Shown one piece after another: positions 1 through 8,913 of a DNA stretch of 64,000 nt (position 1 is the stretch's first letter; the number at the start of each line of letters is the position of its first letter). A program made the translations under genes and the position numbers. The DNA is from Pseudomonas putida NBRC 14164 (GTDB lineage: Bacteria > Pseudomonadota > Gammaproteobacteria > Pseudomonadales > Pseudomonadaceae): contig NC_021505.1 of NCBI RefSeq assembly GCF_000412675.1, positions 3,776,501-3,840,500 on the forward strand. Direction: 5' to 3'. Under the pieces are notes generated by a model, which saw nothing but the letters and a program-made list of their open reading frames with translations, was not told the DNA's origin and did no database searches.

Positions 1-377
1 CCGACAACGGCACCGTGTTCGGCGACAACAACAGCCTCAACCAGCGCCCGTCCGGCAAGTTCGATGCGGTGCAGATCCCCGAATACAACGCCGGCGGGTA
101 TGTCGACTACCGCTTCGACTCAGGGTTTGGCGTCGAGCTTTCCGGCTGGTGGACCAGCAGCTGGTACTTGAACCTGAGCAAGACGGTGAAAGTGCCGGAC
201 GAATACAACCTCGACCTTGCCGTGTACTACCGCCAGCCGCAGTGGGGCGTGACGGTGCGCATGCTCAACGTCACCGACGAGCTGAATTTCGTCAGTGGCC
301 TGGCTGGCTCCACCAACACCTTCCTGCAACCGATGCCGGGCCGTACGCTGCTGGCCCAGGTCGATTACCAGTTCTGA
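1..377 (+). CDS. TonB-dependent receptor, C-terminal part (cut by window edge)
   Basis: The open frame runs from the window edge to a TGA at 375-377, so only about the last 125 residues are present. They show alternating beta-strand sequence, a MLNVTDE motif near the end (the usual N-L-T/F-D turn of TonB receptors) and a C-terminal ...DYQF ending in Phe, the outer-membrane insertion signal. Such receptors carry substrates across the outer membrane using the TonB system. A flavin monooxygenase follows after 27 nt and is probably in the same operon, which suggests an organosulfur ligand rather than a siderophore. The ligand is inferred from context only. Confidence 0.85.
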   Translation, partial: DNGTVFGDNNSLNQRPSGKFDAVQIPEYNAGGYVDYRFDSGFGVELSGWWTSSWYLNLSKTVKVPDEYNLDLAVYYRQPQWGVTVRMLNVTDELNFVSGLAGSTNTFLQPMPGRTLLAQVDYQF

Positions 378-404
378 TCATCCTCAACCTGAAAGGCCTC
401 AGCC

Positions 405-1493
405 ATGTCCATTGAATTTGTCGGCATGATCTTCCCCCGCCAGTGGTCCGAGACCCGTGGCGTACGCACACCCGACTTCGACCTGCCATTCATCCGTCAC
501 CACGCCCGCGCCCATGAGCATGCCGGGTTCGACCGGGTGCTGATCGCCAGCGGCCCGGGCAGCGCCGACAGCCTGCAGATAGCCGCCTACGCTGCCGCGC
601 ACACCGAACGCCTGGGTTTCATGATTGCCCACCGCCCGGCCCTGACCGCGCCGACGGTGGCCGCACGGGCATTCGCCACCCTCGACCACACCACCGGCGG
701 CGGGCGCATCCGCCTGCATGCGATCACCGGTATCACCGCCGAGCCGCAAGAGGGGGATACGCTGCTGGACAAGACCGAGCGCTACCGGCGTGCCGACGAA
801 TACCTGGAGATAGTCCGTCGCACCTGGACGGCCGAGGAGCCGTTCGACTTCGAGGGCCGCTACTTCAATATCAAGGGTGCCTTTTCACCGGTGAAGCCGC
901 TGCAGCAGCCGCATATCCCGATTTCCTTCGGAGGCTCGTCCGACATCGCCTACCAGATCGCCGTCAAGCATGCGGATCTGTATGCCCTGTGGGGTGAGCC
1001 GCTGAGCGGCGTCGCCGAACAGATCGGCAAACTCAAGGCTGCCGCCAACGCCGCAGGCGTAGCGGCGCCGAGGGTCAGCTTGTCGGTACGGCTGATCCTG
1101 GGTGCCACCGAGGAGCAAGCCTGGCAGCGTGCCGAGCAGATCCTCGCGCAGATCAAGGCCAACCCACAGTTTGCGGCGGACAGCCCTTGGCAGAAGCGCA
1201 TCAAGGGCACCGGCTCCGAACGCCTGCTCGCCGCTGCCGCCCGCGCCGACCGGCATGACCGGGCGTTGTGGATGCCGACGGCGACTGCGGTGGGCGCCTA
1301 TGGCGATACTACCGCGCTGGTAGGCACGCCGGAGACCGTGGCCCAGGCGCTGCTCGATTATGTCGACCTTGGGGTGACCACCTTTCTCAACCGGGGCTAC
1401 GACCCGCTGTATGACACGGTGGATTACGGGCGCTGGGTGATTCCAGCGGTGCGCGAGGAAGTTCGGCGCCGCCAGGCCCGGTTTGTGGGGTGA
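405..1493 (+). CDS. LLM-class flavin-dependent monooxygenase (SsuD/DszA-like)
   Basis: A 362-residue protein of the bacterial luciferase-like family, close in length to alkanesulfonate monooxygenase SsuD (about 380). The fold is visible as repeated SsuD-like blocks: an N-terminal strand, APTVAARAFATLD (residues ~82-94), IPISFGGSSD (~170-180) and a late LVGTPETVAQALLDYVDLG block. These enzymes use reduced FMN and O2 to oxygenate a sulfonate or sulfone and break the C-S bond. In the segment that in SsuD carries Arg226 and His228, this protein reads SVRLIL: the Arg is kept and the His is replaced, so the substrate probably differs from that of SsuD. It follows the TonB receptor and is convergent with the ABC ATPase gene. 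Substrate unknown. Confidence 0.85.
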   Translation: MSIEFVGMIFPRQWSETRGVRTPDFDLPFIRHHARAHEHAGFDRVLIASGPGSADSLQIAAYAAAHTERLGFMIAHRPALTAPTVAARAFATLDHTTGGGRIRLHAITGITAEPQEGDTLLDKTERYRRADEYLEIVRRTWTAEEPFDFEGRYFNIKGAFSPVKPLQQPHIPISFGGSSDIAYQIAVKHADLYALWGEPLSGVAEQIGKLKAAANAAGVAAPRVSLSVRLILGATEEQAWQRAEQILAQIKANPQFAADSPWQKRIKGTGSERLLAAAARADRHDRALWMPTATAVGAYGDTTALVGTPETVAQALLDYVDLGVTTFLNRGYDPLYDTVDYGRWVIPAVREEVRRRQARFVG

Positions 1494-1557
1494 AGGTGGG
1501 GGGGTATGGCTTTGGGGTGCATCTGGGTTGCCGGGTGCATCCCCCCAAGGCAAGCAC

Positions 1558-3342
1558 CTAGAGGCCAACCCGCAACCTCGGCGAATGCTCCACCAGCGTG
1601 CGGGTATAAGCATCAACCGGTCGCCCCAGAACCTGATCGGCAATACCCTGCTCCACCACCCGCCCCCGGCGCAACACCAGCACGCGGTCGGCAATCGCCC
1701 GCACCACCCCAAGGTCATGGGTGACGAACAACAAGGTCACCCCCTCCCCCTGCAATCGCTGCAGCAAGGCCAGTATCGATGCCTGCACCGACACATCCAG
1801 CGCGGAAGTGATCTCGTCACACACCAGCAGCTTCGGCTCGCAGATCAACGCCCGGGCAATCGCCACGCGCTGGCGCTCGCCACCGGACAAGCTATGCGGA
1901 TACAAGTCGGCCACACGCGCCGGTAGCGACACCCGCGCCAGCACGGCCTCGACCCGCTCGCGCGCTTCACCACCGCGTACCCCGAAGAAGTGCGCCAACG
2001 GCGCGCTGAGCGTTTGCCCGATGGTCTGCCTTGGGTTCAACGCACGATAGGGGTTCTGGAACACGTACTGGATCTGGTGACGCAGCCGGGCATCGCGTTC
2101 GCGCGCGGCAAACGCCAAAGGCTCGCCGGCGTAGCTCATTTGCCCCTGAACGTTTTCGCCCAGCCCGGCAATGGCCCTGGCCAGGCTGGTCTTGCCCGAA
2201 CCCGACTCGCCCACCAGCGCCAGGCACTCTCCTTGGCCCACCCGCAGGGAAACATCGAACAGCACCTGCCGATCGTAAGCGACATCCAGCCCGCAGACCT
2301 CCAGCAACACCACTTTGCCCCGCGCAGCAGCGGCCTCGGCAGCCACCTCACCCATGGGCAGCGGCTCTCGGTGCGGCACCAGGCAGGCCACCCGATGCCC
2401 GCCGTCATGCGCCAGCAAAGACGGCTCGATCACTGCACACTCTGCACGACGCCTGCCGCAGCGCGGCGCAAACGCACAGCCGTCCGGGCGTTGTCCTGGT
2501 GCCGGCGCATGCCCGGCAATCGCCTGCAACGGCTGGCGCCGGGCAATGTCGGGAATGGCCGCAAGCAACGCGCGGGTGTAGGGATGCAGCGGTGCGCGGA
2601 ACAACCCTTCGCGCCCGGCCACTTCCACCAGCCGCCCGGCGTACATCACCATCACCCGGTCGACCAGGTCGCGCACCACCGCCAGATCATGGGTGACGTA
2701 CAGCGCCGCCACACCTTGGTCACGGCACAGGCGCTTGAGGGTCTGCAGCACATGGGCCTGGGTAGTCACGTCCAGCGCCGTGGTGGGCTCGTCGAGTACG
2801 ATCAGCTTTGGCCGCAAGACGAACGCCAACGCCAGCATCACCCGCTGCTGCTGCCCGCCAGACAGTTGATGCGGGAACCGCCGCAGGAAGGCGTCGTCAT
2901 CGGGCAGCCCCACATCCAGCAGGGTTTGACCGATGCGCTGGCGCACCGCTTCACGCGACAGCGCAGGCTGGTGCGCCAACAAGGTTTCACGCAGCAAAGC
3001 CCGCAGGCGCAGCGCAGGGTTTAGCGCCGTGGCCGGGTCCTGGGCCACGTAGCCGACCAGCCCGCCACGGGCCAGGCGCAAGGCCTCGCCTTCGAGTTCG
3101 AGCAGCGATTGCCCGGCCACCACCACTTGCCCGCCCACAATGCGCGCGCCCTGCCGGGCATGGCGCAGCAACGCCGTGGCCAAGGTGGTCTTGCCCGAGC
3201 CGGACTCGCCCACCAGGCCAACAATTTCGCCTGCCGCAACGCTGAACGACACCTCGGCCAGCACATCGACCTGCCCGGCCAGCTCTACCCGCAGGTCGCT
3301 GACTTGCAACACTTCACTTGCCACATTCAACAGCGCGCTCAT
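1558..3342 (-). CDS. ABC importer ATPase, two fused ATP-binding domains (DppD-DppF type)
   Basis: A 594-residue cytoplasmic ATPase with two complete ABC domains. The first has Walker A GESGSGKTT (~45-53), signature LSGGQQQR and Walker B LIVLDEPT, then the Cys-rich oligopeptide-transporter tail (GCAFAPRC). The second has GESGSGKTS near residue 370, signature LSGGERQR and LLVCDEIT. Both sites look intact. Most Dpp/Opp systems have two separate ATPase genes; the fused form is common in proteobacterial peptide-type and glutathione-type (GsiA) importers. The start overlaps the 3' end of the permease gene by 4 nt (ATGA), so translation is coupled. This is the last gene of a seven-gene leftward operon that starts at the DszB-like gene at 9975. 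Confidence 0.92.
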   Translation of the reverse strand: MSALLNVASEVLQVSDLRVELAGQVDVLAEVSFSVAAGEIVGLVGESGSGKTTLATALLRHARQGARIVGGQVVVAGQSLLELEGEALRLARGGLVGYVAQDPATALNPALRLRALLRETLLAHQPALSREAVRQRIGQTLLDVGLPDDDAFLRRFPHQLSGGQQQRVMLALAFVLRPKLIVLDEPTTALDVTTQAHVLQTLKRLCRDQGVAALYVTHDLAVVRDLVDRVMVMYAGRLVEVAGREGLFRAPLHPYTRALLAAIPDIARRQPLQAIAGHAPAPGQRPDGCAFAPRCGRRRAECAVIEPSLLAHDGGHRVACLVPHREPLPMGEVAAEAAAARGKVVLLEVCGLDVAYDRQVLFDVSLRVGQGECLALVGESGSGKTSLARAIAGLGENVQGQMSYAGEPLAFAARERDARLRHQIQYVFQNPYRALNPRQTIGQTLSAPLAHFFGVRGGEARERVEAVLARVSLPARVADLYPHSLSGGERQRVAIARALICEPKLLVCDEITSALDVSVQASILALLQRLQGEGVTLLFVTHDLGVVRAIADRVLVLRRGRVVEQGIADQVLGRPVDAYTRTLVEHSPRLRVGL

Positions 3343-4166
3343 GGCTGCTTCTCCCCAATCCTTGCACTGGCCCGGCCAATCCCTTCGGCCAGGATGTTGG
3401 TGCCATAGGCAAACACCCCGATCAGCAATGCAGGTGCCAGTACGGCCCAGGGCTGCACCAGCAGGCCGGCCTGGTTTTCGTTGATCATGAGGCCCCAGTC
3501 CGCCGCCGGCGGTGCCACCCCGTAGCCCAGAAAACTCAAGCCGGACAGCATGCCCACCGCCCAGGTCAGCATGTTGCCGAAGTGCACCAGCAGGGGCGTG
3601 AGGATGTTCGGCAGGATTTCATGAAAGAGGATGCGCCACCGCGGGTAACCCATCATCTGCGCCGCCTCGACGTACTCCTGCCCGGCCACCGCCACGGCAC
3701 TGCCGCGGGCCAGACGGACCACCCCCGGGGTAAAAGCGATGGCCACAGTCAGCACGATCAGCCAAGGTGCACGGCCGAGCATGGACACGATCAGCAGCAC
3801 CAGGATCAGGTCCGGAAACGCCAGCGATACGTCCGCCGCCCAGCTGATCGCCTGGTCCAGGCGCCTGCGCGAGAACCCGGCCAACAGGCCCAGGCTGCCG
3901 CCAGCCAGCAATGCGAGGGTGGCTGCTGCCACCGACATCCACAGCACCGACAGGCCGCCGCTGAGCAACCGAGAGAGCAGGTCGTGGCCCAGAAAGTCGT
4001 GCCCCAGCGGTGCCCCGGCAGCCGGGGGGCCGTACACCGGCCCGACCATCGCCGTGGGCGCATGAGGTGCCAGCCAGGGGCCGAAAGCGGCCAGCAGCGC
4101 CACCAGCAAGGTGATCACGGCGCCACGGCGCACCTGTGGGTCGGCCAGCCAACGGGATTCAATCAT
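3339..4166 (-). CDS. ABC importer permease (DppC type)
   Basis: A 275-residue inner-membrane permease with several hydrophobic helices. It carries the binding-protein-dependent permease EAA loop (EYVEAAQMMGYPRWRILFHE, residues ~155-175), which docks on the ATPase. The N-terminus ends a cytoplasmic stretch before the first helix (AVITLLVALLAAFGPWLA), as in DppC/OppC. It overlaps both neighbours by a few bases (8 nt with the upstream permease, 4 nt with the ATPase), so the importer is expressed as a unit. The substrate is unknown; the flanking monooxygenases and DszB-like gene suggest a sulfur compound. Confidence 0.9.
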   Translation of the reverse strand: MIESRWLADPQVRRGAVITLLVALLAAFGPWLAPHAPTAMVGPVYGPPAAGAPLGHDFLGHDLLSRLLSGGLSVLWMSVAAATLALLAGGSLGLLAGFSRRRLDQAISWAADVSLAFPDLILVLLIVSMLGRAPWLIVLTVAIAFTPGVVRLARGSAVAVAGQEYVEAAQMMGYPRWRILFHEILPNILTPLLVHFGNMLTWAVGMLSGLSFLGYGVAPPAADWGLMINENQAGLLVQPWAVLAPALLIGVFAYGTNILAEGIGRASARIGEKQP

Positions 4167-5235
4167 GGGTCGCCTCCTGGGCAGGGGTGCTGCGCCCGCG
4201 TCGCCACCAGGGCCGAATGCCGCGCCGGATACGGCGGATCATCCGCACCCGGCGCGCCGTGCGCAGCTTGGGGGTGAGCAATACCGTCAACAGGTCGGCC
4301 AGCAGGTTGATCAACACCACCGCCAGGGTAATGACCAGCACCACGCCCTGGATCATCGGCAGGTCGCGCATCTGTATCGCCGCGTTCAATGCAGTGCCGA
4401 TACCCGGGTAGCTGAAGATCACCTCGGCCAGCAGCGCACCGCCAACCAACGTTCGCAGGGTCAGCGCCACGCCCTGGATCGCGGGAGTCAGGGCATTGGG
4501 CAAGGTGTGCCGCCAGACGATGCGCCGCTCGGGCACACCCCGCAGGCGCGCGGCGATCACATACTCGGACTCCAGCGCCTCGATCATCGAGGCCCGCACC
4601 ATGCGCGTGAGGTACGGCAGCGCCGTCAGGCTCAGGGCCAGCACCGGCAGCACCAGCGACGGCCACTGCCGCCACAACGGCAACTGCGGGTCGAGGATCG
4701 ACACCGCCGGCAGCCAGCCCATGCCCGGCATGGAAAACAGCAGCACCAGGCCGATGGCCAGCAAAAAGCCCGGCGTGGCCTTGAGCAGAATCAGCGCCGA
4801 CAGCCCCCAGCGGTCCAGCCGGCTGTCACGCCGCAGGGCCAGGCTCACCCCCAGCAGCAGGGCCACCGGCACCACCAGCGCCAACACCCCGATCAGCAGG
4901 GCCAAGGTATGGCCCAAGCGGCCGAACAGCAGCTGCGCCACCGGTACCTGTGAGTCCAGCGAAATGCCCAGGTCCCCGCTCAACGCTGCGCCCAGCCAGC
5001 GCAGGTACTGCACCAGGATTGGCTGGTCGAGGCCCAGTTGCCGTTGCAGGGTGAGGATGCTTTCCAGTGGCGCATCCGGGCCGAGGATCACCCGTGCCGG
5101 GTCCGAAGGCAGCGCCTGGGTGGCGATGAACACCACCAGGCTGATCACCCAGGCGGTCAGCAGCCCGTAACCGAGGCGGCCGATGAACCAGGCCAGCCAG
5201 GCCGGCGTGCGGGGCGTGTGTCGAGGATCAGGCAT
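4159..5235 (-). CDS. ABC importer permease (DppB type)
   Basis: A 358-residue permease of the DppB/OppB group. It has the typical N-terminal helix (GYGLLTAWVISLVVFIATQ, residues ~17-35) followed by LPSDPARVILGPDAPLE, a large periplasmic loop, and the EAA-type loop ESEYVIAARLRGVPERRIVW near residue 230. It is partner to the DppC-type permease: the two form the membrane channel of a Dpp-like importer. The ATG overlaps the end of the binding-protein gene by 8 nt. The C-terminal tail is Arg-rich and basic, consistent with a cytoplasmic end. Confidence 0.9.
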   Translation of the reverse strand: MPDPRHTPRTPAWLAWFIGRLGYGLLTAWVISLVVFIATQALPSDPARVILGPDAPLESILTLQRQLGLDQPILVQYLRWLGAALSGDLGISLDSQVPVAQLLFGRLGHTLALLIGVLALVVPVALLLGVSLALRRDSRLDRWGLSALILLKATPGFLLAIGLVLLFSMPGMGWLPAVSILDPQLPLWRQWPSLVLPVLALSLTALPYLTRMVRASMIEALESEYVIAARLRGVPERRIVWRHTLPNALTPAIQGVALTLRTLVGGALLAEVIFSYPGIGTALNAAIQMRDLPMIQGVVLVITLAVVLINLLADLLTVLLTPKLRTARRVRMIRRIRRGIRPWWRRGRSTPAQEATHD

Positions 5236-6802
5236 TGGGGTTCAACCAGAGTTCGTCAAAACGCCAAGAGGCGAAGGTGGTCTGTTCCGGGGCAAGTCCG
5301 CCAACCTTGGCCGACGCCGCATCGAGCACGTCGGAAAAGCCCCAGATCAGCAACCCGCCACGTTCGTGCTGGATGGCCTGGGCTTCGTGGACCAAGGCCG
5401 TGCGCCGCACCAGGTCGGGTTGGGCCAGGGCCTGCTGGAACAGTTCGGTAAAGCGCGGGTCGTGGAAGTTACTGCGGTTGTAGATGGCCTGCGGGGCATC
5501 GTTGTGCAGCGCCGAGGCAAGAAAGCCACGCGCCGGGGTCGAGCCCGGCGACAGCTGCCATTGCTCGCGTTGCGGGCCGTTGAAGACGGACCCGTCCACC
5601 TGATTGACCTTCACCTGCACCCCGGCCTTCAGGGCCTGCTGGGCAAACACCAGCGCGGCGTTGACGCCAGGCCCTGGCGTGGTGGTCAGTTCCACACGCA
5701 AATCGTCCTGCCCCGCCTGGCGCAGCAGCGAGCGGGCCTGGTCCAGGTCGTACGGGCGCTGGGCAATGGCGTGGTTGTAGGTGGGGTCGTGGGGCGAATA
5801 CAGGTCGTTGGCAACCCGTCCAAAGCCATTGAGCCCACGTGCCACCAGTTCCTGGCGGTCGGCCAGCAGGCGAAATGCCTGGCGTACCCGTACGTCCTGG
5901 AACGGCGCCTTGGCCAGGTTCAGGTTGAAGCCGGTGAACGAGGTGCTGGGTGAGGCATACAGGCGAAGCCGTGGGTCGGCCTTGAGCAACGCGCTGTGCT
6001 CGGCCTGCACGCCACTGGCCACGTCGATCTGACCGGCGCGCAGCGCTGCGGCCCGCGACACCTGGTCCTTGAATTCGATGATTTCCAGCTCCTCCGCAAA
6101 AGGGCGGTTGGGCTTGTAGTAGTTTTCAAAACGGGTATAGAGCGAGCGCTGGCCAGGTATGAAGCTTTTCAGCCGATACGGCCCGGCACCGACCGGGTTG
6201 GCCACCGGGTGGTAGTCGGTGGGCACGATGCCGCCGAAGCTGATCAGCGTTTCATCCAGCGGGTAGAAGCTTTGCCCCTGCTTGAAACGTATTTCGACAG
6301 TGCGCTCGTCCAGCTTGCGCAGGGCCTGCCGATCGATAGCGCCGACCAGCCCGGCGAAGGGCGAGGCCAGTTGCGGGTCGGTCAGGCGCAGGATGGAAAA
6401 CAGCATGTCGTCGGCGGTGATGCTTTTGCCGTGGTGAAACTCCAGCCCAGGCTTCAGGCGGATGGTCCAGGCGCTGGCGTCGGCATTCGGCTCGGCGAAC
6501 TCGGCCAGTGCCAGGCGCGTGCTGACGTCGGCGTTCCATTCCCAGAACTTGGCGTAAAGCGCCCAGCCACGGATGATGCCGCCGCCCACCGGCTTGTGCG
6601 CATCAAGGTTGCCGGCCTGGTCGCCATCGATAATGCCTACCCGCAAGCGCCCACCGCGCACCGGCGTACCCTGCAGCGCCGCACTGGCGGCCGCCGGCGC
6701 GCCGTTGTCGCAGCCACTGAGCAGCCCGCCGCCGAGCAGCAGGCTGCCGCCAACAGCCAGGCTGTTGCCGAGAAACACCCGGCGCGAAAACAACTCGCTC
6801 AT
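5228..6802 (-). CDS. Dpp/Opp-type ABC substrate-binding lipoprotein with Tat-like signal
   Basis: A 524-residue family 5 (peptide/nickel-type) solute-binding protein. I chose the ATG at 6802 because AAGGAG lies just upstream; a longer frame reaches back to 6925 but would overlap the monooxygenase gene. The N-terminus has SRRVFLGNSL, a twin-arginine-like motif, then a Gly/Leu-rich stretch and a lipobox LLSGC with Cys31 as the likely lipidated residue. The body has the family pattern (WTIRLKPGLEFHHGKSITADD, FNLNLAKAPFQDVRVRQA). It would capture substrate in the periplasm for the two permeases downstream. In this setting the substrate may be an organosulfur compound instead of a peptide (inference). 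Confidence 0.9.
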   Translation of the reverse strand: MSELFSRRVFLGNSLAVGGSLLLGGGLLSGCDNGAPAAASAALQGTPVRGGRLRVGIIDGDQAGNLDAHKPVGGGIIRGWALYAKFWEWNADVSTRLALAEFAEPNADASAWTIRLKPGLEFHHGKSITADDMLFSILRLTDPQLASPFAGLVGAIDRQALRKLDERTVEIRFKQGQSFYPLDETLISFGGIVPTDYHPVANPVGAGPYRLKSFIPGQRSLYTRFENYYKPNRPFAEELEIIEFKDQVSRAAALRAGQIDVASGVQAEHSALLKADPRLRLYASPSTSFTGFNLNLAKAPFQDVRVRQAFRLLADRQELVARGLNGFGRVANDLYSPHDPTYNHAIAQRPYDLDQARSLLRQAGQDDLRVELTTTPGPGVNAALVFAQQALKAGVQVKVNQVDGSVFNGPQREQWQLSPGSTPARGFLASALHNDAPQAIYNRSNFHDPRFTELFQQALAQPDLVRRTALVHEAQAIQHERGGLLIWGFSDVLDAASAKVGGLAPEQTTFASWRFDELWLNPNA

Positions 6803-6812
6803 CACCCTCTCC

Positions 6813-8000
6813 TTACGCCGGTTGCGCCACGCCGGGCTTGCTGACTGCGCCCAGGCGCGGCACCTCGAAGCCATGGTCCAGGTCCAGCAGCGGGAACAGC
6901 AGGTCTGCCACCCTGTGCGCCTCATCGATCAGCGGGAAGCCCGACAGGATGAATGCCGACGTGCCCTGGGCCTCGTACTCACGGATCCGCTCGGCGACCT
7001 GTTCGGCGCTGCCGACCAGGTAAGTGCCGGCGGCAGGGCCGAGGATGTTGAAGCCGAACAGGCTGGGGCCCAGCCAGACGTTGGGGTAGATCTCCAGCTC
7101 GCGGGCCGTGGGCAGGCGCCCGGCGCGGATGCTGTCGAGGTTGCGCTGGATGCGCGGGTCGTCGCTGAGGTAGCTGTCGAAGGTTTGCCCGGCAGGCAAC
7201 TGGCGTTCGATGGCCGCGCGCGCGGTGGCTAGCGAGGTGCGCTGCAACAGGCGCTCTGCATGGGCCCAGGCCTCTTCCTCGGTTTCGCGCACGATCACTT
7301 GCAGGCGGGTGCCGTAGGTCAGTTCGCGGCCGATCCTGGCCGCCTCGGCTGCCACCCGGCGGAACTTGTCGCCGAGCTTTTGCGGGGTGTCGGCGAAGCT
7401 CAGGTAGACATCGAGCAGTTGCACCGAATGGGCCACGCCCGGTGCCGACGTGCCGGCGCCCCACAGCGGGATGCCGGGCTTTTGCCTGGGTGGGTGCCAA
7501 CCGCCCAGCGGGTGATGGGCTGCGGCGGGCGAACGGGGTGACAGCTTGACGTAGCGGCCGTCGTAACCCGCCGTTTCGCCCGCGTAGAAGCTTTGGAAGG
7601 CGCGCCAGTATTCCAGGCTGAAGTCGTAGCGTTCGTCGTGCGGGTAATGCACGCCCAATGTGGCCAGGCCGGCGTCGTTGCCGTTGACCACGTTGAACAG
7701 CAGGCGGCCGTTGGAGAACTGGTCAAAGGTGAGCGCCCATTTGGCCAACACCGCTGGCGACAACTCGCCCGGGTGCTGGGCGACCAGAAAGCGCAGGCGC
7801 TTGGTGGCGTCGATCAGCGCTGCCGACACGGCCAGGCTTTCGTTGGGGCTGGAGCCGAGCAGCGAGCCGTAGTAGCCCAGGCGGTCCGCGGCGATGGCCA
7901 GTTGCTTGAGGTGTTCGAAGTCGGTGTGCCAACGGCCTTCGGGTTCCCAGGGGTACGGGCCGTCGGGGGTGGTGAGGTACCAGAGGATTTTTACTGCCAT
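6813..8000 (-). CDS. LLM-class flavin-dependent monooxygenase (SsuD family)
   Basis: A 395-residue FMNH2-dependent monooxygenase of the SsuD type. SsuD-like blocks include IAADRLGYYGSLLGSSPNES (~37-56), LSPAVLAKWALTFDQFSNGR (~80-100), LFNVVNGNDAG and a C-terminal ILSGFPLIDEAHRVADLLFPLL. In the segment where SsuD has Arg226-Leu-His228 this protein reads TRLQVIVRET, so the active-site His is Gln here. The stop lies 10 nt before the binding-protein ATG. Upstream, a 160-bp gap with a REP pair separates it from the aldolase-like gene. Expected role: oxygenolytic C-S cleavage of an imported sulfonate or sulfone using reduced flavin from a separate reductase. Confidence 0.88.
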   Translation of the reverse strand: MAVKILWYLTTPDGPYPWEPEGRWHTDFEHLKQLAIAADRLGYYGSLLGSSPNESLAVSAALIDATKRLRFLVAQHPGELSPAVLAKWALTFDQFSNGRLLFNVVNGNDAGLATLGVHYPHDERYDFSLEYWRAFQSFYAGETAGYDGRYVKLSPRSPAAAHHPLGGWHPPRQKPGIPLWGAGTSAPGVAHSVQLLDVYLSFADTPQKLGDKFRRVAAEAARIGRELTYGTRLQVIVRETEEEAWAHAERLLQRTSLATARAAIERQLPAGQTFDSYLSDDPRIQRNLDSIRAGRLPTARELEIYPNVWLGPSLFGFNILGPAAGTYLVGSAEQVAERIREYEAQGTSAFILSGFPLIDEAHRVADLLFPLLDLDHGFEVPRLGAVSKPGVAQPA

Positions 8001-8061
8001 GGGGCGGGTCCTTTTCAGATGAGGTGTTTGAGGGCAGGCCTCTGGGGCTGCGGCGCAGCCC

Positions 8062-8135
8062 TATCGCGACGCAAGGCCGCTCCCACATTGGTCGGCGTAC
8101 GCATGTCCTTGTGGGAGCGGCCTTGTGTCGCGATA
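8062..8135. repeat. Inverted pair of REP elements
   Basis: Two 26-bp arms (8062-8087 and 8110-8135) are near-perfect reverse complements of the form TATCGCGACGCAAGGCCGCT... / ...AGCGGCCTTGTGTCGCGATA, separated by 22 nt. This is the GGGAGCGGCCTTG class of Pseudomonas REP. It sits inside the leftward operon, between the aldolase-like gene and the monooxygenase, and could reduce downstream expression or stabilise mRNA. Confidence 0.9.
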
Positions 8136-8163
8136 GGGGCGCAAAGCGCCCCCAGCGATCGCA

Positions 8164-8895
8164 TCAGTTGCGCCGATCGATGCCAGGCACCAGGCCCAGT
8201 TCGGTTGCACGGTCGTACAACCCGCTCATCTTCCACTGCTGGGTCAGCACCCCCGGCCCGTAAGGCCGCGACCCGCCCAGGGCATCGGCCAGCAACTGGA
8301 TCTGCGCCCCCTCCTCCAGCAACAGGATGAACTCCGCCGTGGCCCGCAGCCCCTGCTTGCCCCACACCGTGGCGCCGCCGTTGGCTTCCAGGATTGCCAG
8401 GTTGAACGGGTTCTCGGCGATCTTGTCGAGGATGAAGTCCACCTCGGCCTGGCGCCGGTCGATGTACACCGGCAGCTCGCGGGCCAGCTGGTAGCGCTGC
8501 ACCGGCACGTAGTGGAACGGCAAGGTGCGGTGGGTTTGCGCCCAGGCACCCAGGTAAGGGCTGTGCACGTGCGACACGGTGGTGACGTCGGGATGGGTCT
8601 GGAACAGCTTGGTATAACGCCCAAGGCCGCCTTTGCCCTTGCCGACGATGACGTTGCCGGCAAAGTCGGTAACGGTGGCCTGCAACGGCTTGCGATGGTT
8701 CCACGGCCCGCCGTAGTTCACCGACACCAGCAGCTCTTCACCCGGCACACGCTCGATGAAACCGACCGTGCCATTGGCGGTGATGGTGTTGGTTTCGCGA
8801 AAGACGCTGAAGGCCGCTTCGGCTTCGGCCACTACCTGGTCGATGAAGGCTTGCAGTTCGGCAGTGATGGGGCGTTCGTTGATCAGTACGGTCAT
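8164..8895 (-). CDS. Class II aldolase/adducin-family protein
   Basis: A 243-residue protein. The ATG at 8895 has GGAG 7 nt upstream; a TTG two codons earlier is less likely. The family pattern is visible: NTITANGTVGFIERVPGEEL at the N-terminal third, HVHSPYLGAWAQTH carrying the metal-binding His pair (~115-130), and a late AILEANGGATVWG block. Class II aldolases and adducin-domain enzymes use a divalent metal to break or form C-C bonds next to a carbonyl. It sits between the DszB-like and monooxygenase genes and may process the carbon skeleton left after desulfonation. Exact reaction unknown. Confidence 0.82.
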   Translation of the reverse strand: MTVLINERPITAELQAFIDQVVAEAEAAFSVFRETNTITANGTVGFIERVPGEELLVSVNYGGPWNHRKPLQATVTDFAGNVIVGKGKGGLGRYTKLFQTHPDVTTVSHVHSPYLGAWAQTHRTLPFHYVPVQRYQLARELPVYIDRRQAEVDFILDKIAENPFNLAILEANGGATVWGKQGLRATAEFILLLEEGAQIQLLADALGGSRPYGPGVLTQQWKMSGLYDRATELGLVPGIDRRN

Positions 8896-8913
8896 GTTCA
8901 ATCTCCAGTCAGG

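Noticed and set aside
5228..6925. Longer start (6925) for the substrate-binding lipoprotein
   Set aside because: It would overlap the oxygenase gene by over 100 nt and hide the signal peptide; ATG 6802 has AAGGAG and a Tat/lipobox N-terminus.
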